This document shows positions 22,721 through 30,278 of a stretch of DNA of 35,180 nucleotides, one piece after another. The translations under genes and the position numbers were made by a program. Source of the stretch: an uncultured Steroidobacter sp. (GTDB lineage: Bacteria > Pseudomonadota > Gammaproteobacteria > Steroidobacterales > Steroidobacteraceae); contig NZ_CALFXI010000055.1 in assembly GCF_937958065.1 (NCBI RefSeq), forward strand, positions 1 to 35,180, in the 5' to 3' direction. The first letter of the stretch is position 1, and each line of letters starts with the position of its first letter. The notes under the pieces were generated by a model. That model was not told where the DNA came from. It saw nothing but the letters and a program-made list of their open reading frames with translations, and did no database searches.

Positions 22721-23197
22721 ATGAGCTCGGCAGTCAGCGCCGCGCCGGCCCAGATTCTCACATTCCAGCTCGACCAGCAGCTGTTCGGCGTGGATATCCT
22801 GCGCGTTCGCGAAATCCGGGGCTGGACGCCGGTCACGGCCGTGCCTGAAACGCCGCCCCATGTGCTGGGCGTTTTGAACCTGCGGGGCGTGATCGTGCCT
22901 GTGATCGATCTGCGCACGCGCCTTGGATTGCATGCCGCCGCCGGCACGGCAACCACTGTCATCGTCGTGGTCACAGTCGTCGGAACGCAGGGCCGCCGCG
23001 ATTTCGGTCTGGTCGTGGACGCGGTGTCCGATGTGAGTCATCTGAGCCAGAGCGACGTACAGCCGACGCCATCGGGCATCACGATCAGCGATCGAAACTG
23101 CGTGCCCGCGCTCGCCACCCGCGGCGAATGCATGATCCTATTGCTCGACATCGACGGCATGCTGGCCGCCGATGAAGGCGTGGCGCTCGCCGCGTGA
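22721..23197 (+). CDS. CheW-like coupling protein, without adjacent chemotaxis genes
   Basis: This 158-residue protein is a single CheW domain: ILTFQLDQQLFGVDILRVREIRGWTPVTAVPETPPHVLGVLNLRGVIVPVIDLRTRLGL is close to the family consensus, and it ends in MILLLDIDGML. CheW links chemoreceptors to the kinase CheA in chemosensory arrays. AGGAGG sits 6-7 bp before the ATG at 22721. No cheA, receptor or flagellar gene is in the window, so its partners must be elsewhere. It follows the MASE1 kinase by 103 bp, and its stop is 11 bp from that of the convergent DsbA-like gene. Confidence 0.9.
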   Translation: MSSAVSAAPAQILTFQLDQQLFGVDILRVREIRGWTPVTAVPETPPHVLGVLNLRGVIVPVIDLRTRLGLHAAAGTATTVIVVVTVVGTQGRRDFGLVVDAVSDVSHLSQSDVQPTPSGITISDRNCVPALATRGECMILLLDIDGMLAADEGVALAA

Positions 23198-23208
23198 GCT
23201 GATCCGAA

Positions 23209-23853
23209 TCATTCGGCGGCGATCTTGCGCAGTGCCTGTTCGAACACCGCGACGGGCTGCCCGCCCTGGATCAGATATTTGTCATTGATGATCACGGACG
23301 GCACCGCACGGATGCCGAGCTGAGCGAACAGGTGTTCGCGCTGGCGGACCTCGGCGGCATACCGATCCGACGCCAGGATCTCTCGAGCCTGCTGTGCATC
23401 CAGCCCGGCGCGGGAGGCGACGTCGACGAGCACGTCGTGGTCGCTCGGATTGCGGCCGTCGGTGAAATACGCCTCGAACAGGCCGCGCTTCAGCTCGAGC
23501 TGCCGACCTTGGAGCTCCGCCCAATGCAGCAGTCGGTGCGCATCGAAGGTGTTGTAGATGCGCCCCCGCTTTTCCATGTTGAAGGTGAAGCCAAGCTCGG
23601 CGCCGCGTGCGCGGATGCCTTCGCGACTGGCCTCCATCTGCTCCGGCGTGGAGCCGTATTTCTGCGCGATGTGCTCGGTGATGTCCTGGCCTTCGGGCGC
23701 CATCTGCGGATTCAGCTCGAAGGGTTGCAGGTGGATGTCGGCGCGCGCTTCGGGGCCGAGGCGTTCGAGCGCCTGTTCGAGCGACTTCAGCCCGATCACG
23801 CACCAGGGGCAGGAGACGTCCGAGACGAAATCGATCTTGAATTGGGCGGTCAT
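23209..23853 (-). CDS. FrnE-like DsbA-family oxidoreductase
   Basis: This 214-residue protein has a thioredoxin fold with a helical insert. The active site CPWC lies at the start of helix 1 (IDFVSDVSCPWCVIG), and the cis-proline loop is IRAVPSVIINDKYLIQGGQP. The layout fits the FrnE branch of the DsbA family (ITEHIAQKYG, GRIYNTFDAHRLLHWA), which is cytoplasmic; no signal peptide is present. FrnE proteins act in dithiol/disulfide exchange and have been linked to oxidative-stress and radiation tolerance in Deinococcus. ATG 23853 starts directly at the fold; the longer frame adds a Pro-rich stretch of no similarity. It follows the second Ku gene by 82 bp on the same strand and may belong to the same stress operon. 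Confidence 0.88.
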   Translation of the reverse strand: MTAQFKIDFVSDVSCPWCVIGLKSLEQALERLGPEARADIHLQPFELNPQMAPEGQDITEHIAQKYGSTPEQMEASREGIRARGAELGFTFNMEKRGRIYNTFDAHRLLHWAELQGRQLELKRGLFEAYFTDGRNPSDHDVLVDVASRAGLDAQQAREILASDRYAAEVRQREHLFAQLGIRAVPSVIINDKYLIQGGQPVAVFEQALRKIAAE

Positions 23854-23935
23854 GAGAGGGTCCGAAGCAGGCTGGGGATGCTCAGATGGGGGCGGAATTC
23901 TACAGGACAAGCGCGGGCGCTCCGGGGCGCCGGTC

Positions 23936-24937
23936 TCAACCTCGCCGCGCCCGCTTGCGCGCGGTCTTGCGCTTGGCCCTGGCGGGAGCGGATTTCTTTT
24001 TCGCCGGGGCCGAGCGCGCCGCGCGCTGTGCTCGTCGTTCCGCCAGGTCGATCGGCTGGCTGGTCTCGGCGGTACGCGCCACCGCGCTCTTGGACAGGCT
24101 CTTACGTAACACTTCCATCAGATCGATGATCTTGGCGCCTTCGCCGCCTTCGGTGTCCTCGGCGGCTTCGGCACCCTTGGGATGAATCACGGCATCGCGC
24201 TCCCGCTGCTTGGCTTCGACCAGTGATTGCAGCTTGCGAGCGTCCTGGTCCTCCAGCTCGGAGATCTTCAGCTCCTTGTGAGTGAGTGCCTCGATCTGCT
24301 TGGAGAACAGCGTCACCTTGTTCGCCGCGACTTTCGAGCGCTGCGGCAGGCCGATGCTCTCGGGCGTGCGGATCTCGTCGGCATAACGCAGCGTGTCCAG
24401 GCGCAGCACGCCGTTGTCCGCAACGATCGCGACCAGATATTCATGGCCGCGCATGACGAAGCTGCCGATCGCGACCCGGCCGGTGCGAGCCATGGTTTCC
24501 GTGAGCAGCACGTACGCCTTGGCCGATTTGCCGGCGGGCGCGAGAAAGTAGGGCTTCTGGAAATACAGCGCGGGGATCTGCTCCATGGGTACGAAGCTGC
24601 GCAGCTCGATGTCGGCCGACATCTCCGGCGCGACGGACTCGAATTCCTGGTCCGTGATCACGACCATTTTGCCGTCGTCCGTTTCGTAGCCGCGCACCAG
24701 ATCGTCGTAGTCGAGTCGCTTGCCTTCCTTGGAACAATGATATTGCCGGCCCAGCGCGTGGCCCTCGCTGTCGACCAGTTTCATCGCGGTCTGGCGCGGG
24801 CGCACGGCGGTCAGCAGATCCACCGGAATGCTGACCAGGCCGAAGGTGATCGTGCCGGACCACAGCGAGCGCACGCGTGGGGAGCTGTCCTGCTCGGGTT
24901 CCGGTTCGGGTGCGCGTTGGCGTTTGCGGCTAGGCAA
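23936..24937 (-). CDS. ku: Ku homologue with long basic tail (NHEJ)
   Basis: This 333-residue bacterial Ku has the beta-barrel ring domain from VRSLWSGTITFGLVSIPVDLLTAV through KYVLLTETM-like AYVLLTETMARTGRVAIGSFVMRGHEYLVAIV to about residue 265. The conserved C-terminal segment KIIDLMEVLRKSLSKS is thought to contact LigD. A highly basic tail follows (KKKSAPARAKRKTARKRARRG), which in other Ku proteins aids DNA binding and threading. Ku binds double-strand ends and recruits ligase D. The start is TTG at 24937, with GGAG 7 bp upstream and an 8-bp overlap with the preceding ku gene; no ATG is available before the core domain. It is clearly diverged from its neighbour, so this is not a recent duplication. 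Confidence 0.93.
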   Translation of the reverse strand: MPSRKRQRAPEPEPEQDSSPRVRSLWSGTITFGLVSIPVDLLTAVRPRQTAMKLVDSEGHALGRQYHCSKEGKRLDYDDLVRGYETDDGKMVVITDQEFESVAPEMSADIELRSFVPMEQIPALYFQKPYFLAPAGKSAKAYVLLTETMARTGRVAIGSFVMRGHEYLVAIVADNGVLRLDTLRYADEIRTPESIGLPQRSKVAANKVTLFSKQIEALTHKELKISELEDQDARKLQSLVEAKQRERDAVIHPKGAEAAEDTEGGEGAKIIDLMEVLRKSLSKSAVARTAETSQPIDLAERRAQRAARSAPAKKKSAPARAKRKTARKRARRG

Positions 24938-25715
24938 CTTTCTTCTCCCTGGCGGCGGCGAGACTGGCCTTCAGGGTGTCGGCGAGGCTGCCTTCGGCGC
25001 GCTTCTTCGGCGCGCGCACCGGCTTGATCTTCTCACCGCGGGCTTTGGCCTCGATGAGCTTGCAGAGCCGCTCCCGATACTCGTTCTGCCATTGCTGTGG
25101 ATCGAAATCCGCTTCGATGGATTTCACCAGTTGTTCGGCGAGCTTCAGCTCGTTGGCCTGCGGCGTGGCCGATTTCGCCGGCTCGATGCCGGAGAAGCTC
25201 ACCACCTGTTCCGCCCGGCGCAGCGTGGTCATCACCAGATAACCCTCCACGGCACTGATCGCGCCCAGATAACGTTTCTTGCGCATGACCCAGCGCGAGA
25301 TGCCGATGACTTGCTTGCGCGCCAGCGCTTCAGCGAATGCGAAATAGTCGTCGGCCTGACCGTCGTCCGGGCCGAGATAGTAGGGCCGCTCGTACCACTG
25401 GTCGCCCACCGCGCCGGCGGGCACGAAGCGCAGCAGCTCGATGTCACGCGACTCCGGCGGCACCAGTTCCTGAAGCTCCTCGGGCTGCAGGATCACGGCA
25501 GTATTCGGACCGACCGAAAAGGCCTTGCGCATCTGTTCCTTGGGCACATCCTCGCCGGTGTCCTTGCGCACGATGTGCTGTTCGACCGGGGCCCGGTCCC
25601 GGTCGTGAAGCAGATGGAAATGGACGCTGCGATCTTCGATCGCCGAGTAGAACTTGACCCCGACGTTGTGCTTGCCGAGCTGCAGCTCGCCTTTCCAGAT
25701 CGCCCTAGCCGGCAT
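24930..25715 (-). CDS. ku: Second Ku homologue (NHEJ)
   Basis: This 261-residue Ku consists of the ring domain (ARAIWKGELQLGKHNVGVKFYSAIEDRSVHFHLLH, then ARKQVIGISRWVMRKKRYLGAI, and LKLAEQLVKSIEADFDPQQWQNEYRERLCKLIEAKARGE) and a short C-terminal helix, SLADTLKASLAAAREKK, with few extra basic residues. The ATG at 25715 has GAGGAG 6 bp upstream. It overlaps the four-CxxC gene by 11 bp upstream and the other ku by 8 bp downstream, so the three are tightly coupled. Two unlike Ku proteins in one operon suggest a heterodimer, as reported for some paired Ku proteins in Sinorhizobium. No ligD is in the window. Confidence 0.93.
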   Translation of the reverse strand: MPARAIWKGELQLGKHNVGVKFYSAIEDRSVHFHLLHDRDRAPVEQHIVRKDTGEDVPKEQMRKAFSVGPNTAVILQPEELQELVPPESRDIELLRFVPAGAVGDQWYERPYYLGPDDGQADDYFAFAEALARKQVIGISRWVMRKKRYLGAISAVEGYLVMTTLRRAEQVVSFSGIEPAKSATPQANELKLAEQLVKSIEADFDPQQWQNEYRERLCKLIEAKARGEKIKPVRAPKKRAEGSLADTLKASLAAAREKKVA

Positions 25716-25941
25716 GGGCTTCTCCTCGGGCAGTCGCCTCGGCGCAGGACACGCACACCAGGCGACCGTCGGCCCGGCGACGTCGGCAATGGATGCAGGT
25801 CGTCGTTTCACACTCGGGACAACGGAATTCCAGCTCATATATATAGAGCTGGCCGCAGCTGGCACATTCCTCGTCTCCCTCCAGCAGCCACCAGGGCACG
25901 GACGGGGCAGCGCTGGGCGCCTTGGCGCGGGCTTTGGGCAT
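25705..25941 (-). CDS. Small four-CxxC (double zinc-ribbon-like) protein in the ku operon
   Basis: This 78-residue protein has four CxxC pairs: CASC, CPEC, CIHC and CVSC (about residues 26-66), arranged to bind two zinc ions in a ribbon or cross-brace. The N-terminus is basic and Pro/Ala-rich (PKARAKAPSAAPSVPWWLLEGDEE). I know no named family. GAGGAA lies 5 bp before the ATG at 25941, and its stop overlaps the first ku start, so translational coupling is likely. It could be a DNA- or protein-binding accessory factor for end joining, but context is the only support. It is the first gene of the operon, so the NHEJ promoter should be at about 25942-26045. Confidence 0.72.
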   Translation of the reverse strand: MPKARAKAPSAAPSVPWWLLEGDEECASCGQLYIYELEFRCPECETTTCIHCRRRRADGRLVCVSCAEATARGEAHAG

Positions 25942-26044
25942 GGAGTTTCCTCATCCGGTCGGGCATTCGCTGTAGGGAAACGAAGCAGCGCCGTGCCTGT
26001 TCCCGAACAGGACGCGATCGCGGGCCTCGGCCAATTGCGGACAA

Positions 26045-26095
26045 GGCGCGTTGGGTTCTATAGATAAAAGCACAATCATATGTGAGAATGCGCCC
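26045..26095 (+). promoter_or_regulatory. AT-rich putative promoter/operator of the fucose operon
   Basis: This patch is strikingly AT-rich for the window. It contains the 8-bp palindrome TCTATAGA (26057-26064) and CATATG (26078-26083), about 30-80 bp before the first gene of the fucose set. It is a natural place for RNA polymerase and the IclR regulator to bind. A strong -35/-10 pair is not evident, so the call rests on composition and position. Confidence 0.35.
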
Positions 26096-26127
26096 AGCTC
26101 GGCCCATGCCAGGTGGCTCTTATCTCG

Positions 26128-27186
26128 ATGAGCGCGCATCACGCTTTGCTTCAGAGTTGCTTGCCGCAGCGTGCGCTCGGGCGCACCGGGCTCAAGGTGT
26201 CCGAGTTGGGGCTGGGCGCGGCGGCCCTCGGCAACCTGTACCGCCCGATTTCCGACGCGGATGCGCGTGAGACCCTGGCTGCGGCCTTCGATGAAGGCAT
26301 GAGCTATGTCGATTGTGCGCCGTACTACGGCTTCGGGTTGTGCGAGCAGCGCGTCGGCGATGGCCTGAAAGGCCGCGAGGGCATCGTGCTGTCGACCAAA
26401 GTCGGTCGGCTGCTGGAGCCTGCGCCGGAGGTCACCGACGACTCGGAGCGCTACGGCTTCCGTTCCGCCATGCCGTTCACGCCCGTGTTCGATTATTCCC
26501 ACGACGGAGTGATGAAGTCGTGGGAGGCGAGCCTGCAACGACTGGGCGTGGCTCGCATCGACATGCTCTACGTGCACGACATCGGGCGAGCGACGCATGG
26601 CTACCGGCATCCAGAACGCTTGCATCAACTGATTCATGGCGGCGGGCTGCGAGCGCTCGCCAACCTGCGCGCCCAAGGACAGATCGATGCAGTGGGCATC
26701 GGCGTCAACGAAATCCAGGTCTGTCTCGAACTGCTGGAGGAAACGGACCTCGACGTGATTCTGCTCGCGGGTCGTTACACATTGCTGGAACAGGAAGCGC
26801 TCGATGCTTTGTTTCCGGAATGTCAGCGCCGCGGCACTGCCATCGTCATCGGCGGGCCGTACAACTCGGGCATTCTGGCGACGGGCACACGCAGCGATGT
26901 CGTGCCGCGCTTCAACTATGAGGTCGCCGCGACGGACATCGTATTCCGCGTACGGCGCCTCGAACGCGTTTGTCGCGAGTTCAACGTGCCGCTTCCGGCG
27001 GCGGCGCTGCAGTTTCCCCTGGCGCATCCACAGGTCGCATCGGTCATCCCCGGGCTCGGCGGCCGCGAGCAGGTCGAGCAGACCATGGCGTTCTACCGCA
27101 CGCGTATTCCAGCGGAGTTCTGGCAAGAGCTGCGCGCGCAAAATCTCATTCATGAGGCGGCGCCGCTGCCCATCGCGAACCCATGA
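26128..27186 (+). CDS. Aldo/keto reductase, probable L-fucose dehydrogenase
   Basis: This 352-residue AKR belongs to the branch of pyridoxal 4-dehydrogenase, D-threo-aldose dehydrogenase and L-fucose dehydrogenase. The catalytic tetrad is visible: Asp62 and Tyr67 in YVDCAPYYGFG, Lys91 in STKVGR and His150 in LYVHDIG. LPQRALGRTGLKVSELGLGAAALGNLY opens the fold. Its role here would be NAD(P)-dependent oxidation of L-fucose to L-fuconolactone. ATG 26128 is chosen over GTG 26113; an AGGTGG lies 11 bp upstream. It heads a tight plus-strand operon and overlaps the next gene by 4 bp (ATGA). Activity on other sugars such as L-galactose or D-arabinose is possible, but the neighbours favour fucose. Confidence 0.87.
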   Translation: MSAHHALLQSCLPQRALGRTGLKVSELGLGAAALGNLYRPISDADARETLAAAFDEGMSYVDCAPYYGFGLCEQRVGDGLKGREGIVLSTKVGRLLEPAPEVTDDSERYGFRSAMPFTPVFDYSHDGVMKSWEASLQRLGVARIDMLYVHDIGRATHGYRHPERLHQLIHGGGLRALANLRAQGQIDAVGIGVNEIQVCLELLEETDLDVILLAGRYTLLEQEALDALFPECQRRGTAIVIGGPYNSGILATGTRSDVVPRFNYEVAATDIVFRVRRLERVCREFNVPLPAAALQFPLAHPQVASVIPGLGGREQVEQTMAFYRTRIPAEFWQELRAQNLIHEAAPLPIANP

Positions 27187-28322
27187 GTCCAATCATCGAC
27201 GCCCACGTGCATTTGTGGGATCCCGCCAGAGGCGATTACGGCTGGCTGACGCCGGCGCTTCCAGGGCTGTACCGTCGGATCGATGAGCAGGAACTGCATG
27301 CAGAACTGACGCGCGCGGGCGTGGACGGAGCGGTGCTCGTGCAGGCCGCGCCCACCGAAGCCGAATCGGATTATTTGCTGTCGATCGCGGCGCGCACACC
27401 CTGGGTGCGAGGTGTCGTCGGCTGGGTGGACTTCGATGCCTCCGACGTTGAGCACCGAATCGCGCAGCGGGCCGGGCAAGCGAAATTCGTCGGTGTGCGA
27501 CCCATGCTTCAGGATCTCGACGATGCCGACTGGATTCTCGATCCAGGCCGGGGGCGTGCGCTGGGTGCGCTGGCGTCGCATGGGCTCGTGTTCGATGCGC
27601 TGATCAAACCGGTACACATGACGCGCATCGAGCAGATCGCGCGCCGTCATCCGGACCTTGCCATCGTGATCGATCACGCCGCGAAGCCCGCCATCGGCAA
27701 CGAGGTGAGCCGGCCATGGCGCGAATCGATGCGCGCGCTGGCGTCGTATCCGAACGTCGCTTGCAAACTGTCTGGCTTGTTGACCGAGCTGTCGCCGGGA
27801 GCGGATCCGACCAGGGTGCTCGATTGCATCGACGTGATCCTGCAATCGTTCGGCGCGTCTCGGGCGATCTGGGGCAGCGACTGGCCGGTGCTCACGTTGG
27901 CCTCGACCTATGAGCGGTGGTATGCGCTGACACAACGGGCGTTGAGCTCACTGTCCGAGCGGGATCGCAGTGCTGTCATGGGTGCAAATGCAGCGCGCAT
28001 CTATCGCCTGAAGAGCAATGTGGCCGCTCCCGCCATCCTCCTGCATCCGGATGACAACGTGCTCGTGTGTAGCCGCGCGGTGCGTGCCGGAGAGCGATTC
28101 AACATCAGCGAGAACGAAACGGTTCACGTGCTCCAGGACACGGAGCTGGGGCACAAGCTGGCCAGGCGCGCGCTGTCGGTGGGCGAGAAGGTCATCAAGT
28201 ATGGGGCGTCGATCGGCTCGATGACGGCTGCGGTGGCGGCGGGAGGCTGGATTCATTTGCACAACATGAAGAGCGACTACATCAGCGCGCACACCCGCGC
28301 TGCGCGGGTGGATGCCACATGA
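27183..28322 (+). CDS. Fusion: L-fuconolactonase-type amidohydrolase + UxaA-N (SAF) dehydratase subunit
   Basis: The 379-residue protein joins two domains in one uninterrupted frame. Residues 1-278 form an amidohydrolase_2 TIM barrel (IIDAHVHLWDP metal motif, VIDHAAKP, RAIWGSDWPVLTL, ending MGANAARIYRL) of the fuconolactonase/PDC-hydrolase group, which would open fuconolactone to fuconate. From about 282 the sequence is a SAF domain like the N-terminal part of altronate dehydratase UxaA (PAILLHPDDNVLVCSRAVRAGE, LGHKLARRALSVGEKVIKYGASIG, HLHNMKSDY). In other genomes the SAF unit is a separate small subunit or lies at the N-terminus of UxaA; here the rest of UxaA is the next gene, overlapping by 4 bp. 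So lactonase and dehydratase would be physically linked. No stop or frameshift lies at the junction (near 28020). Confidence 0.9.
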   Translation: MSPIIDAHVHLWDPARGDYGWLTPALPGLYRRIDEQELHAELTRAGVDGAVLVQAAPTEAESDYLLSIAARTPWVRGVVGWVDFDASDVEHRIAQRAGQAKFVGVRPMLQDLDDADWILDPGRGRALGALASHGLVFDALIKPVHMTRIEQIARRHPDLAIVIDHAAKPAIGNEVSRPWRESMRALASYPNVACKLSGLLTELSPGADPTRVLDCIDVILQSFGASRAIWGSDWPVLTLASTYERWYALTQRALSSLSERDRSAVMGANAARIYRLKSNVAAPAILLHPDDNVLVCSRAVRAGERFNISENETVHVLQDTELGHKLARRALSVGEKVIKYGASIGSMTAAVAAGGWIHLHNMKSDYISAHTRAARVDAT

Positions 28323-29521
28323 GCTTTCAAGGTTATTTGCGCAAGGACGGGCGCAAGGGCATTCGCAACGTGGTCGCGGTTGCGTATCTGGTCGAGTGTG
28401 CGCATCACGTCGCCCGGCGCATCGTGGAGCGTTGCGACGATGCCGATGTGCACCTGATCGGATTCCCCGGCTGTTATCCGAACGAATATGCGTTGCGCAT
28501 GATGAAGGCGCTCGCGACGCATCCCAACGTGGGCGCGGTGTTGCTGGTGTCACTGGGCTGCGAGTCGTTCAATCGCGAGGCCCTGGCCGCTCATGTCGCC
28601 GCAAGCGATCGGCCGGTGGAAACAATCGTGATCCAGAAGGCCGGCGGCACGCGCAGTGCCATCGAGCGAGGGGTGGCGGCTGTCAAGGCGATGAAACAAA
28701 AAGCCTCGGACGCGGCGGTTCGAGTGCCGATGCAGCTGAGCGAGCTCGTCGTCGGGACGATCTGCGGCGGCTCCGATGGCACCAGCGGAATCACCGCGAA
28801 TCCCGCGGTGGGGCGCGCATTCGATCGCCTGGTCGAGGCGGGTGCGACCTGCATCTTCGAGGAAACCGGCGAGATGATCGGCTGCGAAGGGCCGATGGCG
28901 GTGCGTGCCAGCACGCCTGCCGTGGCCGCGGCCATCGTTGCCTCGATCGCCAAGGCTGAAACGTATTATCGAGCCATGGGCTTCGGCAGCTTCGCTCCGG
29001 GCAACGCCGAGGGGGGCTTGAGCTCGCAGGAAGAGAAATCGGCCGGCGCGTATGTGAAATCGGGCTCATCGCCCATCGTGGGCGTGATCAAGCCGGCGGA
29101 GGTGCCCGAGGCACCCGGGTTGTATCTGCTCGATGTCGTGCCGGACGGGCCGCCCAAGTTCGGATTCCCGAACATCTCCGACAACGCCGAGATCGTCGAG
29201 CTGATGGCGTGTGGCGCGCACCTCACGTTGTTCACGACGGGACGCGGCTCGGTGGTGGGTTCGGCGATTGCGCCCGTGATCAAGGTTACCGGCAATCCGG
29301 ACACGTATCGGCGCATGACCGAAGACATGGATGTGAATGCGGGCCGCATTCTGGAAGGCAAGGGTGACCTGGACGAAGTGGCGGAGGAGATCGTGTCGCT
29401 GGTCGCGGCGGTCGCCGGCGGGCAGCTCACCAAGTCCGAGGACATGGGGCATCGCGAGTTCATTCTCACGTACAAATCGTTCGAGCCGAGCGGACCGGGC
29501 TGCTTGCCACGCAGCGCCTGA
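28319..29521 (+). CDS. UxaA-family (altronate/galactarate dehydratase) large subunit, probable L-fuconate dehydratase
   Basis: This 400-residue protein is the UxaA C-terminal catalytic part: it starts with FQGYLRKDGRKGIRNVVAVAYLVECA and contains VLLVSLGCESFN, GTICGGSDGTSGITANPAVG, FEETGEMIGCEGPM, and KFGFPNISDNAEI. These enzymes dehydrate sugar acids with a bound iron. Canonical UxaA also needs the SAF part, which is encoded as the tail of the upstream lactonase. In context it would convert L-fuconate to 2-keto-3-deoxy-L-fuconate. The better-known fuconate dehydratase of Xanthomonas is an unrelated enolase-superfamily enzyme, while the Campylobacter jejuni fucose locus uses a UxaA pair as seen here. 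The ATG overlaps the previous stop (ATGA). Confidence 0.88.
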   Translation: MSFQGYLRKDGRKGIRNVVAVAYLVECAHHVARRIVERCDDADVHLIGFPGCYPNEYALRMMKALATHPNVGAVLLVSLGCESFNREALAAHVAASDRPVETIVIQKAGGTRSAIERGVAAVKAMKQKASDAAVRVPMQLSELVVGTICGGSDGTSGITANPAVGRAFDRLVEAGATCIFEETGEMIGCEGPMAVRASTPAVAAAIVASIAKAETYYRAMGFGSFAPGNAEGGLSSQEEKSAGAYVKSGSSPIVGVIKPAEVPEAPGLYLLDVVPDGPPKFGFPNISDNAEIVELMACGAHLTLFTTGRGSVVGSAIAPVIKVTGNPDTYRRMTEDMDVNAGRILEGKGDLDEVAEEIVSLVAAVAGGQLTKSEDMGHREFILTYKSFEPSGPGCLPRSA

Positions 29522-29534
29522 TCGTGGAGGGTTC

Positions 29535-30269
29535 ATGGCAGGACAGCGACTGGCGGGCAAGACCGCGCTCGTTACGGCAGCCGGCCAGGGGATCGGACGC
29601 GCCATCGCGGAGACGTTTGCAAAGCAAGGCGCTGCAGTGGTCGCGACCGACATCAACGAGGCCGCGCTGGCGGAGTTGAGCGGCTGCCAGACGCGACGCC
29701 TGGATGTACGCAGCATCGATGAGATCGCAGCCGTGAGCAAGGCGGTCGGCGCCATCGATGTGCTGGTCAATTGTGCCGGCATCGTGGCGCACGGCACCAT
29801 TCTCGACGGCACCGAAGAGGACTGGAGAACGTCGTTCGATATCAACGTCGCCTCGATGTACCGCATGATTCGCGCCACCTTGCCGGGCATGCTCGAACGC
29901 GGCGGCGGCAGCATCATCAACATCTCTTCGGTGGCCGGTTCCATCAAGGGCGTGCCGAACCGCTGCATTTATGGCACGACCAAGGGGGCCATCGTCGGGT
30001 TGACCAAGTCGGTCGCGGCTGATTTCATCTCGCGGGGGATTCGCTGTAACGCCATTTGTCCAGGCACCGTCGCCACTCCCTCGCTGGAGGCGCGGTTGCG
30101 GGCGACGGGCGACTATGCGGCCGCCCGGGCAGCGTTCATTCAGCGGCAACCGATGGGCAGATTGGGGGAGGCCGGCGAGATCGCCTGGCTGGCCGTCTAC
30201 CTGGCCTCGGACGAGTCCGCATTCACCACCGGCCAATGTCACATCATCGACGGCGGCTGGACCAACTGA
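29535..30269 (+). CDS. SDR, probable 2-keto-3-deoxy-L-fuconate dehydrogenase
   Basis: This 244-residue classical short-chain dehydrogenase has the cofactor motif TAAGQGIGRAIA, Asp39 after beta2 (ATDIN, favouring NAD), NCAGIV, catalytic Ser in INISSVAGS, Tyr146 and Lys150 in YGTTK, and CPGTVATPS. It resembles the 2-keto-3-deoxy-L-fuconate dehydrogenase/BDH2 group. It would oxidise the C4 hydroxyl of 2-keto-3-deoxy-L-fuconate to give the 2,4-diketo acid. ATG 29535 has GGAGG 4-5 bp before it; a longer frame overlapping the UxaA gene is rejected. It lies 13 bp after the dehydratase gene and 9 bp before the hydrolase gene that would use its product. Confidence 0.88.
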   Translation: MAGQRLAGKTALVTAAGQGIGRAIAETFAKQGAAVVATDINEAALAELSGCQTRRLDVRSIDEIAAVSKAVGAIDVLVNCAGIVAHGTILDGTEEDWRTSFDINVASMYRMIRATLPGMLERGGGSIINISSVAGSIKGVPNRCIYGTTKGAIVGLTKSVAADFISRGIRCNAICPGTVATPSLEARLRATGDYAAARAAFIQRQPMGRLGEAGEIAWLAVYLASDESAFTTGQCHIIDGGWTN

Positions 30270-30278
30270 GTACCGACT

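Noticed and set aside
23204..23216. CCGAATCATTCGG palindrome at the junction of the convergent cheW and DsbA-like genes as a terminator
   Set aside because: The stem is 6 bp with a 1-base loop and no T-run follows; it overlaps a stop codon and is likely coincidental.
26021..26038. GGCCTCGGCCAATTGC as another copy of the dyad box before the ku operon
   Set aside because: The half-sites are one base closer than in the seven accepted copies and the match is weak.
24828..26063. A 411-codon plus-strand frame across the ku genes
   Set aside because: Antisense of two well-conserved Ku proteins; no motif of its own.
25951..27192. A 413-codon minus-strand frame across the aldo/keto reductase
   Set aside because: Antisense shadow of a gene with an intact catalytic tetrad.
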